Source of the DNA: UBA4416 sp036676295
Lineage (GTDB): Bacteria; Bacteroidota; Bacteroidia; B-17B0; Aurantibacillaceae
Reading direction: 5' to 3'
Assembly: GCA_036676295.1 (NCBI GenBank)
Contig: JAKFDE010000027.1
Span: 310,001 to 374,000 of the forward strand
Length of the DNA stretch: 64,000 bases
Below are positions 27,416-37,560 of the stretch, piece by piece. The translations under genes were made by a program, and so were the position numbers. Each line of letters begins with the position of its first letter. Position 1 is the stretch's first letter. The notes under the pieces were generated by a model that worked only from the letters and a program-made list of their open reading frames with translations, had not been told where the DNA came from and ran no database searches.

Positions 27416-28156
27416 CTAACCAATTCTTCCAAGCAACTCTGTTTTATAAGCTCTGGAAACCGGAATAGTAATATCATCATTTAATACTACAAAACCACCA
27501 TCACCTTTAATGTAGCGCTCAATTTTATCAAGATTTATCATATGAGTACTATGAATTCTGCAAAAATTAAAATTCTGTAACACTTCTTCAAAATGTTTCA
27601 ATGTTTTGGAAGCCGTAATTTTTCGTCTGTCTTTTAGGTATACGTGGGTATAATTTGATTCGGCTTCTAATCTGATAATATCTGCGGCATCTACAAACAG
27701 TAGCCCTTCCTGGCTTGGGATACTTATCTTTTTTAATTTGTTAAGTGTTGAATAAATGATTTCTTCCATGTTTTTAATAGAAGTTGTGTCGCCTTGTTTC
27801 ATTCGTGCTTCAACACTTTTAACAGCCTGTTTTAATTCGTCAATATCTATAGGTTTTAATAAATAATCAACGGCTTTTGTTTTAAATGCTTTGATGGCAT
27901 AATGTTCATAGGCTGTAGTGAACACAACTTCATACTTTTCTGTATTTGTTGCGGCAATAACATCAAAACCTGTGGCTGTAGGCATCTCTATATCCAAAAA
28001 CACTAAATCCGGCTTTAGTTTTAAGATGGATTTTATCCCATCATCTGCCGTATTTTCAATAGCTATAATTTGAATGGAAGGACAATTTTGCTCAATTAAT
28101 AATTGCAACACTTCACTGCCACTTTTTTCATCATCAATAATAATCGCTTTGATCAT
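27416..28156 (-). CDS. LytTR-family response regulator
   Basis: A 246-residue two-component regulator. The receiver domain has DDE at 8-10 and the phospho-acceptor D55 (VFLDIEMP), with a conserved T/K further on (FTTAYEHYAIKAFK and LLKPI). A C-terminal LytTR DNA-binding domain covers about 145-246 (LEAESNYTHVYLKD, CRIHSTHMINLDKIERY). The partner kinase gene ends 2 bp upstream on the same strand, so the pair forms one operon. Confidence 0.92.
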   Translation of the reverse strand: MIKAIIIDDEKSGSEVLQLLIEQNCPSIQIIAIENTADDGIKSILKLKPDLVFLDIEMPTATGFDVIAATNTEKYEVVFTTAYEHYAIKAFKTKAVDYLLKPIDIDELKQAVKSVEARMKQGDTTSIKNMEEIIYSTLNKLKKISIPSQEGLLFVDAADIIRLEAESNYTHVYLKDRRKITASKTLKHFEEVLQNFNFCRIHSTHMINLDKIERYIKGDGGFVVLNDDITIPVSRAYKTELLGRIG

Positions 28157-28158
28157 AG

Positions 28159-31143
28159 TTAATTATTTTTTAAGTCAATACAAATTTCAACAATAGTACC
28201 GGTTACCTGTCCCTCTTCTATCTTATCAACAATATTTACCTGTGTGGGCACACCGTTTTGTTTATTTAAAATCTCTAATCGTTCCTGCGTAACCGACATT
28301 CCCATAGAAATATGAGTTTTTGTTTTTTTACGCTTTATTTCTTCTGCTGCTTTTCTACCAATGCCATTATCTTCTATTTTGCATTTTAATATTGTACCTT
28401 CTTGTGAAAAATCAATATTTAATTGTCCTCTTCGTTCAGTAAGTGGCATTAGACCATGCAAGATAGCATTTTCTACATAGGGTTGTATCAGCATCGGCGG
28501 AACAAACACACTATCTGTATTGGTACTGGTATGTACATTTATTGAAAAATCAAAACTAAATGAAGATCGCAGAGCCTCTAGTTCAATGTACAATGTTAAT
28601 GACTCGATTTCCTGACTTAAAAGGATCGTTTCTCTTTTAGAATTTTCTAAAACAGATCGGATCAAACGGGCAAACTTAGTTAAATATTTATGTGCAGATT
28701 GAGCATCATTTTTTAACACAAAGCTTTGGATGGAATTGATGGCATTAAAAATAAAGTGAGGATTCATTTGAGTACGCAATGCTTTTAATTCCGATTCGGC
28801 AATTTTTTTATGTATGAGTGTTTTTTCTGCTTCTTGTTTACGAACGGCTGCAACACGATTATAATAAAATAAAACACCTCCAAAAATAATAAGAGAAAAA
28901 ACAAATAATAAAAACCACCAGGTTCGCCAAAAAGGAGCTTCTATTTGAAATGATATAGTTTTTGATTTAAAAGGGATTAGTCCCGAAGGATCTAATACAT
29001 AAACTACAAATTTATAGCGACCAGGTTGCAAAACCGTATACTGGGCAAAGACATCTTTAGTGTAAGTCCAATTTGTATCAAGCCCCTCAAGTCTATATTT
29101 ATATTTTAAGTCACCTTCATTTTTTAAGCAAATTGCCTTATAATAAATTTTAATTGAATTTTGTTCATGTAAAAAAACATAACTACTATCAGAACGTTTA
29201 CGTTCTCCATTAACAACAAAATTTTCTATATATAAAGGAATATTGCTTTTTTCTGTATATAACTCCTCAACATTTACTACACCAATTCCACTACTTGTTG
29301 CAAAATATAATAATTCGTTTTCTTTTATCAATTGATTGATCTCATTGGAAACAAAACCATTTGCTAAATTCATTGTATTAATGGAAAACAGATCATTCTT
29401 AAATTCTACCTTAAAGATACCCCGATTTGTTCCTACCCAGATTTTTCCCTGATCATCTTTGATCATGGACGTACAGATATTGCTTGGCAAGCCATTACTC
29501 TCATTAAATTGTTGAAGAATTTTTCCTTTTCTCATGCAAATAACTCCGGCACCTCGTGTTGCAAAATATAAATTATCTCCACTTTTCACTATATCAATAA
29601 TTCGATTTTTAAGAACCGGATATTTATCTCCTAAATAAGTTAACTCTTTATCCTTCAAAGAAAACAAACCTTCTTTTGTTCCTACTAAGATCCGATCATT
29701 ATCTACACATAGTGAAAAAGGACTGGGAATATCTATCTTAATACGTTTACATTCTGCTGTATTTTTATCTATAGAAAAAACTTCTCTAGAATTAAATCCT
29801 AAAAAACTCTCCGACGTATAGGGTATGGCTTTTTTAACAGAAGCAATTGTATAAACTCCATTAATAGTTCGCCATAGCACTTTTTTTTCTTTTGTTTTTA
29901 AATTGATCATTAAAGGATCTGAACCACAGCACAACAATAAACTATCGCTACCCGCTAAATACCACGAAGCATAATTAAATTTAGCTTCAACATACTGATG
30001 TTTTTTTTTCGACAGATCAACAACGTTTAAATTATTATCAATCGTTAATGCATATAATTTTGTTTGATACTTAAAAATAGACAACACTTTGTCTAAATTG
30101 AAACCTGAATTTTTATTAAAAAAACTGAACTCAAAAGATGGTATATAAAATAACCCTTCTTCAATAGTAGATAACCAAATACCTTTATCTTCGTCTTCAA
30201 GAACATACGACACTGTCAGATTTGGCAAACAAATTTCAGGTGTACTTGTAAAGTCTGCATCTTTATAAATATATGAACCGTGGCCTTTTGTATTAACCCA
30301 AACACGGTTTTTACTATCAATCGTTATGTTTAGAATTGCTCCTTTACTTTGATAATCTTTTATGCTATCCAATAAAATAGTAAAACCTGTCTTATTTGCC
30401 TTTAAGATAGATGTTCCATCTGTGATCAAATAATCTCCATTTTTCTTTTTAATTGCTGAAACATGTGTTAAAACTCTGTTCAGATATAATGGAGGTGACG
30501 ATGATTTGAATGGCTTATTAAATTTATCTCTGAAGGAAATACCCATTTTTTTAGGAATAGAAATGATATCCTCAAAATCATTACCGAAAATAAAACTATG
30601 TTTATCCAACTCATTAAGATAAATTTCATTAGTATTAAAATGGTAATTTTTTAATTCCTTGTAAAAGGGAGGAAACACTTTGATATAACCACATAAATAA
30701 TTTGATATATATAATGTATCAGAATGATCGAAAGTAAAATCAAGAGGAAAAGATTTTACCAGATCCGATAATTGCACATTAACCGGTATTGAATAAATAG
30801 AATCTGTATCATACGAATAATAACACATTTTGCCTGAATAGGTGGCAAACCAAATTCTGCCTTTACGATCTTCATGAATTTTAAAAACAGTGTTGTCCAC
30901 AAGGCCTTTTGAACTATTAAAGGTTCTGAATTCATAGCCGCTAAACCTCACCACTCCGGCATCGGTACCAATCCACAAATACTTTTTACTGTCTTGAAAA
31001 ATATTGTAACACTCTGAACTAGGTAAGCCTTCTTTAATGGAATAGTGACGCAGTACAGATGTTTGTGAAGTTAGGTTTAATGTCCACAGGCTAATACTTA
31101 CTAAAAGTAAAACTCTGAAAGTATTATAACGGCTACCTAACAT
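28159..31143 (-). CDS. Propeller-sensor histidine kinase (LytS/HisKA_3-unrelated, His_kinase family)
   Basis: A 994-residue membrane kinase. A signal peptide is followed by two-component regulator propeller repeats (LWIGTDAGVVRFSGYEF, IWVGTNRGIF), a Y_Y_Y domain around 650-735 (YRLEGLDTNWTYT), one membrane helix at about 742-761, then a coiled segment and the His_kinase domain with H796 in MNPHFIFNAINS. The ATPase domain shows QPYVENAILHGL and EDNGIGRKAA. The propeller faces the periplasm and would sense polymers or cell-wall fragments, as in related Bacteroidota sensors. The ligand is unknown. The cognate LytTR regulator is adjacent. Confidence 0.9.
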   Translation of the reverse strand: MLGSRYNTFRVLLLVSISLWTLNLTSQTSVLRHYSIKEGLPSSECYNIFQDSKKYLWIGTDAGVVRFSGYEFRTFNSSKGLVDNTVFKIHEDRKGRIWFATYSGKMCYYSYDTDSIYSIPVNVQLSDLVKSFPLDFTFDHSDTLYISNYLCGYIKVFPPFYKELKNYHFNTNEIYLNELDKHSFIFGNDFEDIISIPKKMGISFRDKFNKPFKSSSPPLYLNRVLTHVSAIKKKNGDYLITDGTSILKANKTGFTILLDSIKDYQSKGAILNITIDSKNRVWVNTKGHGSYIYKDADFTSTPEICLPNLTVSYVLEDEDKGIWLSTIEEGLFYIPSFEFSFFNKNSGFNLDKVLSIFKYQTKLYALTIDNNLNVVDLSKKKHQYVEAKFNYASWYLAGSDSLLLCCGSDPLMINLKTKEKKVLWRTINGVYTIASVKKAIPYTSESFLGFNSREVFSIDKNTAECKRIKIDIPSPFSLCVDNDRILVGTKEGLFSLKDKELTYLGDKYPVLKNRIIDIVKSGDNLYFATRGAGVICMRKGKILQQFNESNGLPSNICTSMIKDDQGKIWVGTNRGIFKVEFKNDLFSINTMNLANGFVSNEINQLIKENELLYFATSSGIGVVNVEELYTEKSNIPLYIENFVVNGERKRSDSSYVFLHEQNSIKIYYKAICLKNEGDLKYKYRLEGLDTNWTYTKDVFAQYTVLQPGRYKFVVYVLDPSGLIPFKSKTISFQIEAPFWRTWWFLLFVFSLIIFGGVLFYYNRVAAVRKQEAEKTLIHKKIAESELKALRTQMNPHFIFNAINSIQSFVLKNDAQSAHKYLTKFARLIRSVLENSKRETILLSQEIESLTLYIELEALRSSFSFDFSINVHTSTNTDSVFVPPMLIQPYVENAILHGLMPLTERRGQLNIDFSQEGTILKCKIEDNGIGRKAAEEIKRKKTKTHISMGMSVTQERLEILNKQNGVPTQVNIVDKIEEGQVTGTIVEICIDLKNN

Positions 31144-31325
31144 AGCTTAAATTTAGTGTTTGTTATGATATTTACATACAACCTTGTATAGAAAATGGAA
31201 TTTAATCTGCTCTATTACGTTAAATACTCAGCTAAACATGTGAGCTACTAATTTAAGATTGCTGTTAGGACATATCCGGGGGAAATTTGCATAATACTTG
31301 TTTACTCAAGTTCAAACACCTGATT

Positions 31326-31805
31326 ATGTCCTCTAAAAATACAATAACCTACCGAAACTGGACTTTTGATTTTAATCAAAAACTAACGCATTGTATTTAT
31401 AATAACATATTGTGTGGTAAGGCCAGTATGGAATCATCCAGAGTTCATAAAAACTTTTTAAACAAACGCGATTTTCTTTTCCCTGAGGAAATATTAGACC
31501 TGTTTTCTCTCTTAGGTATTGATTATACAAAAGACACTAAAATGAATCCGAAAGTTTTAGAAAATGGTCAAATTTGTTACGAAGGAAATTTTCAATTTAT
31601 TGGGAATTTAATTAAAGGTAAAAGCTGTAAAATAGAATTGAATAATGAACATACTATTTTTGAACTAACTCCAATAAATGATCAATTTTCAATAGGATTT
31701 CATCAAGATGATGCGCCTTTTTTTAACCAGCATGTCATTCACGTTGAATTTTCAGTGTTAGAATCTAAACCGGTTGTTTCAAAAAACAAAGAAGCTACAG
31801 CTTAG
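31326..31805 (+). CDS. Hypothetical protein
   Basis: About 159 residues from the ATG at 31326 (a TTG at 31287 is also in frame). There is no signal peptide, transmembrane segment or recognised motif; the sequence looks like a soluble beta-rich protein with FQFIGNLIKGKSCKIELNN. The last 11 bp overlap the convergent threonine aldolase gene. I do not recognise the family. Confidence 0.6.
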   Translation: MSSKNTITYRNWTFDFNQKLTHCIYNNILCGKASMESSRVHKNFLNKRDFLFPEEILDLFSLLGIDYTKDTKMNPKVLENGQICYEGNFQFIGNLIKGKSCKIELNNEHTIFELTPINDQFSIGFHQDDAPFFNQHVIHVEFSVLESKPVVSKNKEATA

Positions 31806-32814
31806 TTCTTAAAACGTTTACCAATTTATCCAGCATCTCATCCGTAAAATCCAAATGTGTTACAAAGCGAATGGTTTGTTTACCAAAGGCTGCCATTTTA
31901 ATGTGATGTGGTTTCAACATTTCTTCGAAAGAAGCTGCTGAGTATTTATCGGTTAAATTAAAAATAAGAATATTTGTATCTACCGGCATTACACTCTCAA
32001 TAAATGGTAATTGTTTTAATTCAGCTTCTATTTGCTTGGCTCTTTTATGATCTTCTTTTAATCGCTCAACGTTATTATCTAAAGCATAAATACCGGCTGC
32101 TGCTAAAAAACCTGCCTGACGCATCCCACCTCCAAATACTTTACGCACACGACGTGCTTTTTTGATAAAAGGCTTAGTTCCTAATAATAATGAACCAACC
32201 GGAGCACCCAACCCTTTACTTAAACATACCGAAATGGAATCAAATTGGTCTCCAATATCCTGTGTTGATTCTTTAGTTTCAACCAATGCATTAAATATAC
32301 GTGCACCATCTAAATGCAAAGGCAAATTTTTCTCAAGACAAAATGCTCTTATCTTTTTAATTTCTGGTAATGTATAGTAGCTTCCACCTGCCCTGTTCAC
32401 CGTATTTTCTAAACTTACTAATGCTGTTCGGGTTAACCAATCGTAATCAGCATTGATATTTTGTTCGATGTGATCAACTGTAATTCTACCTCTGTTGCCT
32501 TGCACTAAACGTGCCTGTACACCAGAATTGGAGGCAATACCGCCACCTTCATAATTATAAATGTGTGAATTCACATCACAGATCAATTCATCGCCGGGTT
32601 GAGTGTGACACTTAATAGCGATCTGATTAGTCATCGTACCACTTGGACAAAACAAAGCCGCTTCTTTGTTAAATAGCCTTGCCGTCTTTTCTTCTAAAGC
32701 TAGTATAGTTGGATCTTCATTAAACACATCGTCGCCAACTTCTGCACTCATCATTGCATCGTACATGCCTTTAGTAGGCTTGGTTACTGTATCGCTTCTT
32801 AAATCAATTATCAT
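31795..32814 (-). CDS. ltaE: Low-specificity L-threonine aldolase
   Basis: A 339-residue PLP enzyme of fold type I that cleaves threonine or allo-threonine to glycine and acetaldehyde. Motifs: IDLRSDTVTKPT at the start, HLDGARIFNA, and the cofactor-lysine segment SVCLSKGLGAPVGSLL. The ATG at 32814 is chosen; a GTG one codon earlier is possible. It runs 5 bp downstream of the glycosyltransferase gene and may share its transcript, but the functions are unrelated. Confidence 0.92.
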   Translation of the reverse strand: MIIDLRSDTVTKPTKGMYDAMMSAEVGDDVFNEDPTILALEEKTARLFNKEAALFCPSGTMTNQIAIKCHTQPGDELICDVNSHIYNYEGGGIASNSGVQARLVQGNRGRITVDHIEQNINADYDWLTRTALVSLENTVNRAGGSYYTLPEIKKIRAFCLEKNLPLHLDGARIFNALVETKESTQDIGDQFDSISVCLSKGLGAPVGSLLLGTKPFIKKARRVRKVFGGGMRQAGFLAAAGIYALDNNVERLKEDHKRAKQIEAELKQLPFIESVMPVDTNILIFNLTDKYSAASFEEMLKPHHIKMAAFGKQTIRFVTHLDFTDEMLDKLVNVLRTKL

Positions 32815-32819
32815 CACAA

Positions 32820-34559
32820 TTATTTTTTAAAATTTAGATCCCGAACATAAAAAATAAATCCATTTTTCTTGTAAAGCATTTTCAGATTAGGACAATTCTT
32901 TTTTACAACTTCCTCATCAGTTATTTTTGCTACAAAACAGGCATTACCTTTAATATTACCATCAATTAACCAGTGTGTATGGATCAATCCAAAGGATGTA
33001 GAAACATTTACTCCAATATTTTCAAGTTCAACAGCTTTATGTACAAGATATTTTTTTAATTCATCATTTTTTACCATCTCCGGTTTTATCTCACCATAAA
33101 ATAACGAAGCGTAACTTTTAAATCCGATAGTTTCGACTTCAATATTATTTTTAGCACAAGCCTTATAAAACTCAATAGCCGCATGTTGTGAGTATTGTTC
33201 AATTTTTGGAGCAATAAGCATGATCAAACAATAAGTAGTAATTAAAGAACTTAAAAAGATGCCATAAATAAATTTACGTTGGCCTTGTTTTATTTTTGTT
33301 AAACAGAAAATTATAATTATTAAAAACAATAGCCCAATTAACCATTCAAAACCACTCCAAGCCACATTGGCTTTTAAATTTTCTACGGCAAACTGATCGT
33401 CAATTAAATTACTTGACAATAACCAAGGTTTAAAAAATGGAATACAGCCTACTAAAATAAAAGCCAACCCCATTAAAGCGGTAACAATAAAGAATGATAC
33501 TTGTAACCATTTTTTCCAGTTATACTGGGCACTTAGTAGTTTTTGAATGGCATAGGTTGCTAAATAGGTTAGCGGAAAATAACACAAAGATGAATAATGC
33601 ACGATCTTGGTTTTTACAATAGAAAACAAGATCAATACTACCCAAAACAAACACAACATCCAGCGTTTGCTATGCATTTGAAAAGGTGTATCACTCAATG
33701 ATCTTTTGTGTGCCAAGATCAAAAAAAACGATGAGGGGAAACAGCCTAAGAGTAATACCACAAAATGATAAATAAAAGGCCCTCCATGATCGGCATCTTC
33801 TGTTTTAAATAAACGCAGCTGATAATCGATAAATTCTTTGATAATATGTCCATTGCCTTTTATTAATTCAACAGCAAACCAGCTTAAACCAGTTATTAAA
33901 AACGACAAGAAAAAAACAAGTAGAAATTTAGTTGACGATATTTTTTTAAAGCGTGCTAAAATAAAAAATACCGTAACTGTTAAGCCCACTAAAATTAAAG
34001 CCGCAGGGCCTTTGGTTAATAATGCCAAACCTAAAAAGAAACCTGCCAGTAAAGCCGTTTTGTAACCATACTTACCAACCGGGTTGTTAGTGTGTTGGAT
34101 CAAATAAAATACCGAAACATAGATCAATAAATTAAACCATGGATCGATGATGCCACTTTTAAAAAACAGATGTGGCAATAATGTTGAAGCATAAACAAAA
34201 GCCCAGGTTAAACCAAATCGTCTGTCATTTAATTTTTTACCGGTACCGTATATTACTAACAATGTAATAACACCACACAAGGCATTTGGAAAACGAGCCG
34301 CAAACTCATTAACACCAAAGACATTCATACTTAAGGCTTGTAACCAAATAAACAAAGGAGGTTTTTCCCAAAAGGGCTGAAAGTATAATTGTACGTTGGA
34401 GTAATTATCAGACACCAGCATTTCGCGGGCACACTCTGCAAAATTGATCTCATCCCAATCAAACAAAGGCATGTTACCGATAAAGGGTATAAACAATAAA
34501 GATGCCGCAAAGATAATGAATGCGTAGGCCTTTGTATCTGTATTTAATAACTTAAACAA
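32820..34559 (-). CDS. GT39/ArnT-like membrane glycosyltransferase
   Basis: About 579 residues and 11-12 helices. The first loop after helix 1 carries LFDWDEINFAECAREM, the acidic D-E pair used by polyprenyl-phosphate-dependent GT-C transferases of the ArnT/PMT type. The frame is open to 34664, but I place the start at a TTG at 34559 because further extension would overlap the PAP2 gene by 113 bp; the TTG overlaps its stop region by 8 bp. Together with the PAP2 protein it suggests lipid-linked sugar transfer to lipid A or another envelope target. Confidence 0.8.
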   Translation of the reverse strand: MFKLLNTDTKAYAFIIFAASLLFIPFIGNMPLFDWDEINFAECAREMLVSDNYSNVQLYFQPFWEKPPLFIWLQALSMNVFGVNEFAARFPNALCGVITLLVIYGTGKKLNDRRFGLTWAFVYASTLLPHLFFKSGIIDPWFNLLIYVSVFYLIQHTNNPVGKYGYKTALLAGFFLGLALLTKGPAALILVGLTVTVFFILARFKKISSTKFLLVFFLSFLITGLSWFAVELIKGNGHIIKEFIDYQLRLFKTEDADHGGPFIYHFVVLLLGCFPSSFFLILAHKRSLSDTPFQMHSKRWMLCLFWVVLILFSIVKTKIVHYSSLCYFPLTYLATYAIQKLLSAQYNWKKWLQVSFFIVTALMGLAFILVGCIPFFKPWLLSSNLIDDQFAVENLKANVAWSGFEWLIGLLFLIIIIFCLTKIKQGQRKFIYGIFLSSLITTYCLIMLIAPKIEQYSQHAAIEFYKACAKNNIEVETIGFKSYASLFYGEIKPEMVKNDELKKYLVHKAVELENIGVNVSTSFGLIHTHWLIDGNIKGNACFVAKITDEEVVKKNCPNLKMLYKKNGFIFYVRDLNFKK

Positions 34560-35226
34560 TCTTTTTATTTTTAGATAATAATTTTGGCAATGTTGTATCA
34601 AAGCGTTGTGAAGATACTCGATTATAAAACACAACATAAAACAAGATGGAAAAAAGAGTTCCAATAATAGATCCTACATAAATATCTACCAGCCAATGCT
34701 GTGATAAATACGTACGGCTAAACGCTGCTAAAAATGCCAAAAACAAAAACAAGAATTTAAGGAAATGATTTTTAGTCATAAATATTAAACAAAAAAACAA
34801 GGCAAATGCTGATAAGGCGTGCCCGCTGGGAAATGAATTTAAGCCTAACATATCAACACCTTCTACCTCTTTTAGTTCTTCGCGCACAAAATACTGAAAC
34901 ACAAAATGCGGGCGATAGATCTCGGCAAACAACCAATGTTTCATAATTGTTGAAAATAAAGCTGCCCCAAAATAAGACAGTAGCACATACATCGCTTTTC
35001 GAATACTGATAAAAGCCAAAACTAAGGCTACCAAAAAAGCAAATAGACCGTCTCCAAAATGTGTGGCATATTTAAAAATTAAATCTAAAAATTCATTTCC
35101 TACGTGAGCATTAATGGCTTTATGAATTTGTACTTTACCGGTATTCAATAAGATATTACCTACATATAGTAATGTAACAAGGTACACTAAAAGATAAATG
35201 CTATTTTGTTTCAAAAAATTCTTCAA
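34552..35226 (-). CDS. PAP2-superfamily membrane phosphatase
   Basis: A 224-residue polytopic protein with about six helices. The motifs are FPSGHALSAFA and SRTYLSQHWLVDIYVGS; motif 1 is loose (KHWLFAEIYRPHF). Membrane PAP2 enzymes dephosphorylate undecaprenyl pyrophosphate or lipid A phosphates. The gene starts at a TTG, overlaps the GT39-type gene downstream, and lies 6 bp from the secreted-protein gene upstream, forming a likely three-gene unit. It is unlike the other PAP2 protein at 23479, which is soluble after export. Confidence 0.83.
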   Translation of the reverse strand: MKNFLKQNSIYLLVYLVTLLYVGNILLNTGKVQIHKAINAHVGNEFLDLIFKYATHFGDGLFAFLVALVLAFISIRKAMYVLLSYFGAALFSTIMKHWLFAEIYRPHFVFQYFVREELKEVEGVDMLGLNSFPSGHALSAFALFFCLIFMTKNHFLKFLFLFLAFLAAFSRTYLSQHWLVDIYVGSIIGTLFSILFYVVFYNRVSSQRFDTTLPKLLSKNKKIV

Positions 35227-35232
35227 GGAAAT

Positions 35233-35904
35233 TTATTTTTTAGTGGTGGAGGTAGAATCTTTTGGTTTATTTGGACTTTGAATAGGTGGTAAAGGTTTGA
35301 TCGTGGCTTTAAAAGGTTTATCACTAGCTGCAATTTCGCAGGAAGTAACAATGGCTTGTTTCACCACTTTCATGATACAATCTGTAGGTTGTACGTAAAT
35401 TTTTTTAACGGTGCTATCAGGCATTGTAAACGACATATCAGTGGCAAAGCTCTTTGGCCCTTCAAACACAAAGGGATCTTTAAAATAATCTTCCAGATGA
35501 ATATCTTTAATATGTATCTTTTTACCTAAGATCATGGTATATAACTCAAAAATAGCTCTGGTGATCTTTATAGAAATTTCGTTCTTTTTATTATCGTAAG
35601 CTATTTTTACATTACCCACCACTTGTGTTTTATAATTAAAAGGACCAACATTAACCTTTGCATCGCAGTTAAAAAAACTACTATCTGGCATTAAATTAAT
35701 TTTGGGATTTATTATCGTCCAATCGTAGTGTCCTTTAATATAGAGGACTTCATACTCATTGGTCCCTTTTATTTCGCCCACAGCCGTAAATACTTTATTA
35801 ATGGAGTTTTCGTTGAGTACAAATGCAAAATCGCTATAACTTTGCCCTTTTGTAAGGAGAGAATATGTTATAAAAAAAAGAAAACTAATTGTTTTGAATT
35901 GCAT
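35233..35904 (-). CDS. Secreted protein of unknown function
   Basis: A 223-residue protein with a signal peptide (FKTISFLFFITYSLLTKGQ) and a mature beta-rich body rich in Ile/Phe/Lys alternation, ending in a Pro/Lys/Ser/Thr-rich tail. No domain is recognised. A consensus promoter box sits only 4 bp upstream of the ATG, so the mRNA may have almost no leader. It heads a possible operon with PAP2 and GT39-type genes, which hints at an envelope role. Confidence 0.65.
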   Translation of the reverse strand: MQFKTISFLFFITYSLLTKGQSYSDFAFVLNENSINKVFTAVGEIKGTNEYEVLYIKGHYDWTIINPKINLMPDSSFFNCDAKVNVGPFNYKTQVVGNVKIAYDNKKNEISIKITRAIFELYTMILGKKIHIKDIHLEDYFKDPFVFEGPKSFATDMSFTMPDSTVKKIYVQPTDCIMKVVKQAIVTSCEIAASDKPFKATIKPLPPIQSPNKPKDSTSTTKK

Positions 35905-35907
35905 GTT

Positions 35908-35915
35908 ACAAATGT
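35908..35915 (-). promoter_or_regulatory. -7 box immediately before a start codon (TACATTTG)
   Basis: TACATTTG matches TAnnTTTG and lies three bases from the ATG at 35904. Transcription would begin at or very near the start codon. Confidence 0.4.
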
Positions 35916-36001
35916 ATACTTTTGGCTATTATTTACTTTAATTAAAAGTAAAAACTTACTAAAAGTATACTACACAATTTTGTTATTTTAACTAAAAAAA
36001 T

Positions 36002-37276
36002 ATGATGATCAAAGCCAATAATCCCGCCCTTAAATCATGGATAGAAGTTGCTGCAAATTCTGATTTCCCAATTCAAAATTTACCATTTGGTATTTATGGT
36101 GATAAAACCACCAAGCACCACGCCTGCTCTGCCATTGGCGAATACATCATTGATTTGTATGAATTGGCTAACGCGGGTCTTTTGAACAATTTGGTGATTG
36201 ATAAAGAAGTGTTTAATAATGCACACTTAAATAATTTTATTGAATTGGGTAAATCTACCACCCGACAATTAAGAGACCGTTTATCTGATCTTTTGGAGGT
36301 CAATAATCAGGAATTACAAGGTAATAAAGCCGTTTTTAATACCATTTTCAAACTACAAAAAGATGTAACGATGTTAATGCCGGTAAAAGTAGGAGATTAC
36401 ACCGATTTTTACAGCAGTATAGACCACGCTATTAATATTGGTACTATGATCCGTGATCCTAAAAACGCCTTGATGCCAAATTGGAAACACTTACCTGTAG
36501 GTTACCATGGCCGTGCCTCAAGTATCTGCGTGAGCGGACATACGTTTTACCGTCCAAAAGGACAACAAAAGCCTGCTGACGCCGAATTACCGGTTTATGG
36601 CCCCAGCAAATTACTGGATATTGAATTAGAAACTGCTTTTATTATTGGAAAATCCACTCTAATGGGTGAAAGTGTGAGTACGGAAAGAGCTGATGATTAT
36701 ATTTTTGGAATGGTATTATTTAACGATTGGAGCGCACGCGACATACAAACCTGGGAATATGTGCCATTAGGACCATTTTTATCAAAGAATTTTGCGTCAA
36801 CCATTTCGCCATGGATAGTAACTTTAGATGCCTTAGAGCCATTTAGAACTAAAGGTTATGTACAAGATCCTGAAGTATTACCTTATTTAAAATACGATGG
36901 CGATAAAAATGTGGATATTAAACTGGAAGTATTTTTAACCCCTGAAGGTGGCGAAGCCAATAGTATTTGTACCTCTAACTACAAGTATATGTACTGGACC
37001 ATGGAACAACAATTAGCACACCATACCGTAAACGGTTGTAATATTAATGTAGGTGATATGATGGCCAGTGGAACCATTAGTGGACCTGAACCACACGAAT
37101 ACGGTAGTATGATGGAACTTACATGGCGCGGCACCAAACCTTTAAAATTAAAGGATGGCAGCGAACGTAAGTTTGTGAACGATAACGATACAATTACCAT
37201 AAAAGGTTATTGCCAAAACAATGGTGTGCGTATTGGTTTTGGAAATTGTACAGCTAAATTATTACCTGCTATTTAA
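36002..37276 (+). CDS. fahA: Fumarylacetoacetase
   Basis: A 424-residue hydrolase that splits fumarylacetoacetate into fumarate and acetoacetate, the last step of tyrosine degradation. Signature stretches are DFYSSIDHAINIGTMIR, PVGYHGRASS (catalytic His), LDIELETAFIIG with metal-binding acidic residues, and NDWSARDIQTWEYVPLGPF. The family length is about 420. It is monocistronic with its own terminator; the other genes of tyrosine breakdown are not in the window. Confidence 0.93.
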   Translation: MMIKANNPALKSWIEVAANSDFPIQNLPFGIYGDKTTKHHACSAIGEYIIDLYELANAGLLNNLVIDKEVFNNAHLNNFIELGKSTTRQLRDRLSDLLEVNNQELQGNKAVFNTIFKLQKDVTMLMPVKVGDYTDFYSSIDHAINIGTMIRDPKNALMPNWKHLPVGYHGRASSICVSGHTFYRPKGQQKPADAELPVYGPSKLLDIELETAFIIGKSTLMGESVSTERADDYIFGMVLFNDWSARDIQTWEYVPLGPFLSKNFASTISPWIVTLDALEPFRTKGYVQDPEVLPYLKYDGDKNVDIKLEVFLTPEGGEANSICTSNYKYMYWTMEQQLAHHTVNGCNINVGDMMASGTISGPEPHEYGSMMELTWRGTKPLKLKDGSERKFVNDNDTITIKGYCQNNGVRIGFGNCTAKLLPAI

Positions 37277-37352
37277 CTGAATAAATGTAAATTATCATAT
37301 TATTACGCGTGTTTTTTTCTTTAACGCTTGTTTTTCTTCCCTTATAAAATTT

Positions 37353-37387
37353 AAATCCTCTAGCTTATTAAACTAGAGGATTTTTTT
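37353..37387 (+). terminator. Terminator of fahA
   Basis: AAATCCTCTAG pairs with CTAGAGGATTT across a nine-base loop, followed by seven T. Confidence 0.85.
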
Positions 37388-37560
37388 ATTAAAGCATTGA
37401 TATTACTGAAACAGAGAAGCTAACTCGTTATTACATGGGCTATTTGTAGCCTTCTGTATTTATACAATTTTTTCAAAAATCTTACATCCTTAACTCTTAA
37501 CCCATAGTTGGGATGTGTGAACAAATAGATGTTGCCACCTTTGAAAAAAATAAATAACAT

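Noticed and set aside
32820..34664. Long 5' extension of the glycosyltransferase to 34664
   Set aside because: It would overlap the PAP2 gene by 113 bp; a TTG at 34559 fits the helix pattern better.
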